Origin: Gemmatimonadota bacterium
GTDB lineage: Bacteria > Gemmatimonadota > Gemmatimonadetes > Longimicrobiales > Gaopeijiaceae
Assembly (NCBI GenBank): GCA_030550695.1
Contig: JAUQOX010000061.1
Span: 1 to 13,141 of the forward strand
Reading direction: 5' to 3'
DNA length: 13,141 nucleotides
Shown: positions 9,081-13,141 of the stretch, piece after piece
How positions within the stretch are numbered: the first letter of the stretch is position 1
Layout of the letters: the number at the start of each line of letters is the position of its first letter
The notes under the pieces: model-generated
Told to the model about the DNA's origin: nothing
Databases searched by the model: none
Seen by the model: only the letters and a program-made list of their open reading frames with translations
Made by a program: the position numbers and the translations under genes

Positions 9081-9809
9081 CTAGCGGACGGCCACGTGCA
9101 GGGCCGCGATCCCCCCCGTGAGGAGCTCCCAGTGAACTTCCCGGAAACCCGCGTTTTCCATTTCCCGGGCCAGCCCGGCCGGGGGGGGAAACTCCTGGAC
9201 CGAGGCGGGGAGATAGGCATAGGCCCAAGGGTGCCCGGACACCAGGCGCCCCAAGGTGGGGAGGACCTTCCGGAAGTAGAACAGATAGAGGGGGCGGAGC
9301 ACCGATCCCCCGGGCTCCGAAAAGTCCAGCACCACCAACTTCCGCCCGGCTTCCAGGATCCGCGCCAGCTCCTGCAAGCCCTGGAGGCGGTCCGCCAGGT
9401 TCCGGACCCCGAAGGCCACCATGGCCCCTTGGAAGGAGCCGTCCGGGAAAGGAAGCCTCAGGGAATCGGCGCACACCGGTCGGAGGGCTTCGCCCCGAAG
9501 TTTGTCCACGCCATGCCGGAGCATGGGGAAGGCAAAGTCCGAGGCCACCACCAGACCCTGGAAGCCCGGGCGACGGGCCAGCTCCAGTCCCAAATCGAAG
9601 GTGCCGGCACAAGCGTCCAGGAATCGCCCCCGGGGCGCTGTTTCCCACCCCAGTCGGTCCACGGCCCGCCTGCGCCATCGGCGGTCCACGTTCAAACTCA
9701 GGAGATGATTCAGGAGGTCGTAGCGAGGAGCGATTTCCGAGAAGAGGGTCCGGACCTGCCGGGCCCGGTCCTCCCCTGGGGACGGCCGGGCGGGTGCGGG
9801 GATCGCCAT
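9081..9809 (-). CDS. ubiE: Demethylmenaquinone / 2-polyprenyl-benzoquinol C-methyltransferase (UbiE/MenG)
   Basis: SAM-dependent C-methyltransferase of the UbiE/COQ5 family, acting late in menaquinone (or ubiquinone) synthesis. Visible family segments are FSEIAPRYDLLNHLLSLN (about 23-40), motif I FLDACAGTFDLG (about 63-74), DSLRLPFPDGSF (about 115-126), VAFGVRNLAD (about 131-140), LDFSEPG, AYAYLPASVQEFP and the terminal LLTGGIAALHVAVR. Length is 242 aa, typical. Motif I has Phe where most members have a second Gly (GTG), the main oddity. I recall CAGT(L/F)D in Gemmatimonadota homologues, not verified. The ATG at 9809 is preferred over an in-frame TTG four codons upstream at 9821, which has no ribosome site. 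The gene stands alone, convergent with the peptidase and divergent from the sigma gene. Whether MenG or UbiE is the better name depends on which quinone is made; no other quinone genes are visible. Confidence 0.92.
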   Translation of the reverse strand: MAIPAPARPSPGEDRARQVRTLFSEIAPRYDLLNHLLSLNVDRRWRRRAVDRLGWETAPRGRFLDACAGTFDLGLELARRPGFQGLVVASDFAFPMLRHGVDKLRGEALRPVCADSLRLPFPDGSFQGAMVAFGVRNLADRLQGLQELARILEAGRKLVVLDFSEPGGSVLRPLYLFYFRKVLPTLGRLVSGHPWAYAYLPASVQEFPPPAGLAREMENAGFREVHWELLTGGIAALHVAVR

Positions 9810-9854
9810 TCCAGCTCGCAAGGTGTAGTCTTGGTGGACAAGGGCCCAACGTCA

Positions 9855-9903
9855 CCCCTCCCTACCCCCGAAACCTGAGGCGTTCCCCGTACGTAGGGAG
9901 GGG
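9855..9903. repeat. 11-bp perfect inverted repeat in the sigma gene promoter region
   Basis: CCCCTCCCTAC (9855-9865) and its exact complement GTAGGGAGGGG (9893-9903) are separated by 27 bases. The pair brackets the candidate ECF promoter at 9870-9896, and the right arm overlaps its CGTAG block. It could be an operator or a chance pairing of C-rich and G-rich tracts. Confidence 0.4.
9870..9896 (+). promoter_or_regulatory. Candidate ECF-type autoregulatory promoter of the sigma gene
   Basis: GAAAC (9870-9874), 17-base spacer, CGTAG (9892-9896), continuing as CGTAGGGA. Spacing is identical to the sites at 2642 and 10572, and the eight-base CGTAGGGA is shared exactly with the latter. Predicted transcription start is near 9903, about 63 nt before the sigma gene's TTG. 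Control by the encoded sigma factor is inferred. Confidence 0.6.
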
Positions 9904-9965
9904 AAATCGTCCGGGATCCTCCCCATCCATCGTTTCAGGCGGACTCCACCAGGCCCGATCCACCC

Positions 9966-10559
9966 TTGGAGCTTCGGCACCTCCCCGATCACGAAGTGGC
10001 CTCCCTGGCCGCCAGGGGGCGTGAGCCGGCCTTTCGGGAACTCCTGCGCCGGTACCAGGGTCCGGTGTTCAGCCTCGTCTACCGGATGGTCCGGGATCGG
10101 GCCACCGCCGAAGATCTGGCCCAGGAGGCCTTCGTTCGGGCTTTCCAGGCCATCGGCACCTTCGACCCGGCCTTCAAGTTCAGCAGCTGGATCTTCAAGA
10201 TCGCCCACAACCACACCATCGACCACCTCAGGAAACGAAAGCTGGACACCGTTTCCCTGGAGGGCTCCCCTTATAGCCGGGACGACGAAGACGAGGCCCG
10301 CACCCGCATGGAGGTGGCTTCCGCCGGAGAAACCCCCGAGCAGGTTCTCGAGGCTCGGGAGCTGGGAAGCCGCCTGGAGGAGGCCATCGGACGCCTTCGG
10401 CCCGAATACCGGGCGGTGGTGCTCCTTCGCCACGTGGAGGGGTATGCCTACGATGAGATCGCCCGGATTTTGGACCTGCCCCTGGGAACCGTGAAGACCT
10501 TCCTGCACCGGGCACGCGCCCAGCTCAAGGAAATGCTGGAGGGGGTGCTGGAATCCTGA
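9966..10559 (+). CDS. ECF-family RNA polymerase sigma factor (RpoE/SigW-like)
   Basis: 197-aa group 4 sigma factor that would direct RNA polymerase to stress promoters when released by its anti-sigma partner. The sigma-2 domain covers about 20-93, with ATAEDLAQEAFVRAFQAI (region 2.2) and FKFSSWIFKIAHNHTIDHLR (regions 2.3/2.4). An acidic linker of about 35 residues follows. The sigma-4 domain (about 130-190) carries the helix-turn-helix YDEIARILDLPLGTVKTFLHRAR. There is no extra C-terminal domain. The TTG start matches where family homology begins. There is no ATG or GTG between the upstream in-frame stop (9894-9896) and the TTG, and no clear ribosome site adjoins it. The downstream anti-sigma gene 75 bases away, and the candidate ECF promoters before both genes, indicate an autoregulated pair. 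The ECF subgroup was not determined. Confidence 0.93.
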   Translation: MELRHLPDHEVASLAARGREPAFRELLRRYQGPVFSLVYRMVRDRATAEDLAQEAFVRAFQAIGTFDPAFKFSSWIFKIAHNHTIDHLRKRKLDTVSLEGSPYSRDDEDEARTRMEVASAGETPEQVLEARELGSRLEEAIGRLRPEYRAVVLLRHVEGYAYDEIARILDLPLGTVKTFLHRARAQLKEMLEGVLES

Positions 10560-10571
10560 CGGGAGAGACGT

Positions 10572-10598
10572 GAAACTGCTGTGGAGATCGGGCCGTAG
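10572..10598 (+). promoter_or_regulatory. Candidate ECF-type promoter between sigma and anti-sigma genes
   Basis: TGAAAC (10571-10576), 17-base spacer, CGTAG (10594-10598), again continuing as CGTAGGGA. This is the closest of the three to the SigW -35. It lies in the 75-base gap after the sigma gene stop, 37 bases before the anti-sigma GTG. It would give the anti-sigma factor its own sigma-dependent transcript, a common negative-feedback layout. Confidence 0.55.
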
Positions 10599-10634
10599 GG
10601 AAACTGGAACCCATCGCCGCCGGAGGACCCTGTC

Positions 10635-11588
10635 GTGAGCCTCAGCCCTCGAATCGGCCATCTTTCGCCCGATGAAATCCAGGAATTCCTGGAAGGGGGA
10701 CTCTCTGCCCGGCAGGAAGCCTGGGTCCGGGGGCACCTGGACGTGTGCCCCCGCTGCCGGGAGGAGGTGCAGGAGTGGCAGGGGCTTTTCGCCGACCTGG
10801 GAGGCCTCGGCGAGCTGGTCCCCCGGGAAGGCTTCTCCGAGGGGGTTCTCGCCCGCCTTCGTCTCAATCCGTCTTCGGTCCCCCGGAAGGGATGGTGGTT
10901 CCTGAGGCTCGGCCCGAGGCGAAGGGTGGACACCCACCTTTCCGCCCGCGCCTTCCAGGAATACCTGGAGGGCAGGCTGGGCAGGCGGGCACAGGAGCGG
11001 GCCGAGGCCCACCTGGCGGCCTGTTCCCCCTGCCGGGAGGAGATGCGCCGGTGGCGGAGGCTTTGGGCAGACCTGGCGGATCTCGGACATTTGTCCCCCT
11101 CACCGCAGTTTGCGGAAGGCGTCCTCCTGCGCCTGAGGGCCCGTTCTGCGGAGGCGCCCGCCCCGGCACCCTCTCCCTGGCCGTCCATCGTTCGAGGGGT
11201 GGGACGGGCCCAAAGGCTTCTCCCCCGCTCCCCCCGGGGTTGGGCGGTGGCGGGCGGTTTGGCCCTGGCGCCGGCCCTCGTGGCAACGGCCTTGGCCTGG
11301 GCGGTCTTCTCGCATCCCCTGGTTTCCGTGGAAACGGTGCTCACGTATCTCCTGTGGAAGACTTCCTCGGCCCTGGCCGGCGCCCTGGCGGGAGCGGGCG
11401 GGGGCTTCTTCGAGAACCCCCTCGTGGCCGGACTCTACTCCCTGTTCCAGGGGGTTGCCCGGGCCCCTTGGCTCCTGGGAGTCGGAAGCTTTCTGTTTTC
11501 CCTGGGCTGTGCCGTTTCGGTCTGGCTCCTCTACCGGCAGTTCACCTCTCCCCGCGAAAGTCGCCGCCATGCCCACGTTCCGTCTTGA
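10635..11588 (+). CDS. Membrane anti-sigma factor with two tandem zinc-binding (ZAS) domains
   Basis: 317 aa. Two consecutive 71-residue units (7-77 and 99-169) align without gaps at 34 identical positions. Each carries the zinc anti-sigma motif HxxxCxxC: H34/C38/C41 (HLDVCPRC) and H126/C130/C133 (HLAACSPC). Each unit ends with F(S/A)EGVL.RLR. A basic, Pro-rich linker leads to hydrophobic segments at about 203-226, 232-257 (weaker) and 279-301, then a short basic tail. ZAS domains bind ECF sigma factors in the cytosol, so the cognate is almost certainly the gene just upstream. Family members usually have one ZAS domain. The GTG start has CGGAGG eight bases upstream. Its last 20 bases overlap the next gene, so the two are probably translationally coupled. 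Confidence 0.88.
   Translation: MSLSPRIGHLSPDEIQEFLEGGLSARQEAWVRGHLDVCPRCREEVQEWQGLFADLGGLGELVPREGFSEGVLARLRLNPSSVPRKGWWFLRLGPRRRVDTHLSARAFQEYLEGRLGRRAQERAEAHLAACSPCREEMRRWRRLWADLADLGHLSPSPQFAEGVLLRLRARSAEAPAPAPSPWPSIVRGVGRAQRLLPRSPRGWAVAGGLALAPALVATALAWAVFSHPLVSVETVLTYLLWKTSSALAGALAGAGGGFFENPLVAGLYSLFQGVARAPWLLGVGSFLFSLGCAVSVWLLYRQFTSPRESRRHAHVPS
10653..11141 (+). repeat. Internal tandem duplication encoding the two ZAS units
   Basis: Copy 1 is 10653-10865 and copy 2 is 10929-11141, separated by 63 bases coding for a basic, Trp-containing linker. The similarity is clear in protein (34 of 71 positions identical) but much weaker in DNA, so the duplication is old rather than recent or an assembly artefact. 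Confidence 0.8.
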
Positions 11589-12345
11589 GGCCATCGTCCT
11601 CACGGGTATGCTCTGGGCGTTCCCCCCGGGGGTTGCCGCCCAACTGCGCCCCGTGGTCTCCAGCGAGGTTGCCGTTTCGGGGAGGGAGGCGTCCCTGCAC
11701 CTGGGTTTCGGCGACGGCGGGGAACTGCGGGTGTCGTTCAAGGACGGCGAGATCCGGGTGGACGGTGCCGTGGTGGGCCGCTACACCCGGGGCGATCCCT
11801 TGGACATCGCCTGGCGGGAACTCCTCGGAGACGTCGTCTCCTTGGACGATGGACCCCTCGCCGAGGCCTTGGTGGCCTGGACCCCCCCTTCCGGACTCTC
11901 CGGGTCCTCCCGCCGGCTGGCGGAACTCCTGGACCAACGGCTGGAAGCCACCCTGTCCCTCCCCACCCCCCCCGCCCCACCGGACAGCCCGGCGGCGGGC
12001 CCACCCCCCGGCAACCTGCTGGCCGGCCTCCTGCGACGGGCAACGGCCCTGCAGGGACTGACCCGGGCCGTAGAAGGGCTGGACCTGGAACGGGCGGTCA
12101 TCCACCTCGATCGTGATGTCAACGTCCCCGAGGGCGAGGTGGTCGCGGGGCCTCTGGTGGTGGTGGGGGGGGACCTGGAGGTGGAGGGTACGGTGATGGG
12201 CGACGTGGTGGTGGTGGACGGATCCCTCCGCATGGGGGAAGGAGGGAGGGTGACAGGCAGGGCCCGGATCCTGAACGGAGAGGTAGAAGGTCTGCGTCGG
12301 GGCGTGGAGGGGGGGGTGGTGCTCGTGGACAGGCAGACCCCCGGG
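11569..12345 (+). CDS. Secreted bactofilin-like (polymer-forming) protein, 3' end replaced at a junction
   Basis: The N-terminus MPTFRLEAIV...GVAAQ looks like a signal peptide with cleavage after VAA (residue 24). A beta-rich segment (about 28-72) follows, then a Pro-rich linker (about 132-150). A beta-helix-like stretch comes next (about 175-255), with short repeats such as VVAGPLVVVGGDLEVEG and VMGDVVVVDGSLRMG, the pattern of bactofilins. Bactofilins are normally cytosolic, so an exported version would act in the envelope. Only weak ribosome binding is seen. The gene overlaps the anti-sigma gene by 20 bases, which ties it to the sigma-factor unit. Beyond about 12,340 the frame stays open to TAG at 12,495 but reads antisense of a foreign ABC-F gene, so those ~50 codons are not its real C-terminus. 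The coordinate given is the approximate join. Confidence 0.7.
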
Positions 12346-12370
12346 CCCTCGGCCGGCGAGAGCTCGGCCT
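12325..12370. other. Probable chimeric junction between two genomes
   Basis: To the left the plus strand encodes a bactofilin-like beta-helix with codons like the rest of the window. To the right the minus strand encodes an ABC-F ATPase whose conserved sequence runs down to GGW at about 12,381. Both genes lose their ends here. Base composition shifts from long C/G runs to CpG-rich alternating sequence. No insertion-sequence ends, direct repeats or tRNA are visible, which favours an assembly or library join over natural insertion. The exact base cannot be fixed by eye. Confidence 0.75.
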
Positions 12371-13141
12371 CCACCTCCCGCCAGCCGCCCGCATGCAGCA
12401 CCGCCCGGCCGTCGCCCGAAAGCAGGAGCGTCGCCGTCGCCACGCGGTCGATGAAGTCGCGGTCATGGCTCACAAGGAGCACTGTGCCGGGATAGTCGGC
12501 GAGCACCTCCTGGAGGAGGTCGAGCGTCTCGATGTCGAGGTCGTTGGTCGGCTCGTCGAGCACGAGCAGGTTCGACTCCCGCGCCATGATCCGCGCGAGC
12601 AGAAGCCGCGCCCGCTCCCCGCCCGAGAGCGCCTTCACCGGGCCGCGCGCCTGCGCCTCGTCGAAGAGGAAGTCGCGCAGATAGCCCACCACATGCCGCG
12701 GCACCCCGCGCACCATCACCTGGTCCGAGGCGCCCGCCACACGGGTCGCCGGATCGCCCGTGAGCGTCTCCCAGAGCGACTTCTCGGGGTCGAGCGCGGC
12801 GCGCGCCTGATCGAAGACGGCGATCCTGAGCCCCGTGCCGAGCCGGACGCGCCCCGCATCGGGCGGAAGCTCGCCTGTGAGGATGCGCAGGAGCGTCGTC
12901 TTGCCGGCCCCGTTCGGCCCCACGATCGCAAGCCGGTCGCCGCGCAGCACGCGCAGGCTGAGGTCGCGCAGGATCGTCCGCCCGCCGAAGGACTTGCTCA
13001 CGCCCTCGGCCTCGATCACGAGCCGGCCCGAGACCGCGCCCCCCTCGAGCGCGAGCGCGGCGGTGCCCGCGCGGCGGATCATCGCCCGCCGCTCGGCGCG
13101 CAGCGCCTCGAGCGCGCGCAGCCGGCCCTGATTGCGCCGCC
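12345..13141 (-). CDS. uup: ABC-F family ATPase (Uup-like), internal fragment with the second ABC domain
   Basis: ABC-F proteins are soluble twin-ATPase factors that act on ribosomes, or at replication forks for Uup. The window enters from the right in the inter-domain linker (RRNQGRLRALEALRAERRA), followed by SGRLVIEAEGVSKSF and the second ATPase domain. Visible motifs are Walker A GPNGAGKTTLL, signature LSGGERARLLLARI, Walker B LLVLDEPTNDLD and the H-loop VSHDRDF. The FLFDEAQARGPV and SDQVMVRGVPRHVVGYL segments resemble Rhodobacterales homologues. The first ABC domain lies beyond the window. The C-terminal tail is lost at the join: the frame stays open to 11,781 but there it is antisense to the bactofilin-like gene. 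The left coordinate is approximate. Family assignment is secure; the exact ABC-F subfamily is less so. Confidence 0.88.

Noticed and set aside
9870..9886. A minus-strand GGAAC (9886-9882) that could be an ECF -35 for ubiE
   Set aside because: No convincing CGTC/CGTA -10 follows at 16-17 bases (only GTAG in a G-rich run), and it lacks the spacing shared by the three plus-strand sites.
10745..12061. A 438-codon plus-strand frame inside the anti-sigma and bactofilin-like region
   Set aside because: Out of frame with the ZAS repeats and beta-helix, mostly Gly/Pro/Arg, no domain.
11781..12340. Minus-strand continuation of the ABC-F frame to a stop at 11,781
   Set aside because: The translation loses all ABC-F similarity left of about 12,345 and is antisense to the signal-peptide beta-helix gene; it is open only by chance.

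Overview
The window is a GC-rich bacterial chromosomal segment. Long G/C runs, frequent AGG and GGG codons, GTG/TTG starts and GGAGG-type ribosome sites run from position 1 to about 12,340. The UbiE/MenG variant (motif I reads CAGTF), the fused M16 peptidase and the ECF/bactofilin cluster look like Gemmatimonadota or a similar high-GC, non-proteobacterial phylum. That placement rests on recalled family resemblance and is tentative. The last ~800 bases differ: they are CpG-rich and encode, on the minus strand, part of an ABC-F ATPase that reads like the Rhodobacterales (Alphaproteobacteria) version. Two genes are cut at the same place near 12,340, so a chimeric join is the simplest explanation.

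Layout. 1-2500, minus strand: glmM followed by glmS (cut by the left edge), two steps towards UDP-GlcNAc. 2501-2733: a divergent promoter region. 2734-8995, plus strand: a tight cluster of an M48 metallopeptidase, purD, mutM and a long fused M16 peptidase. 8996-9080: a convergent gap with hairpins. 9081-9809, minus: menaquinone/ubiquinone methyltransferase. 9810-9965: a second divergent region. 9966 to ~12,340, plus: an ECF sigma factor, a membrane anti-sigma factor with two tandem zinc-binding anti-sigma repeats, and a secreted bactofilin-like protein whose 3' end is lost at the join. ~12,340-13,141, minus: the ABC-F fragment.

Most genes are housekeeping. The most interesting signal is regulatory. 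The same bipartite motif, GAAAC-17 nt-CGTAG, occurs three times on the plus strand, each time in a gap directly ahead of a plus-strand gene: the ECF sigma factor, the anti-sigma factor, and the M48 peptidase 7 kb away. It resembles ECF promoters of the Bacillus SigW type (TGAAAC/CGTA). It suggests that the sigma factor controls itself, its anti-sigma factor and a peptidase operon, as in an envelope-stress response. This is inference from motif, spacing and placement.
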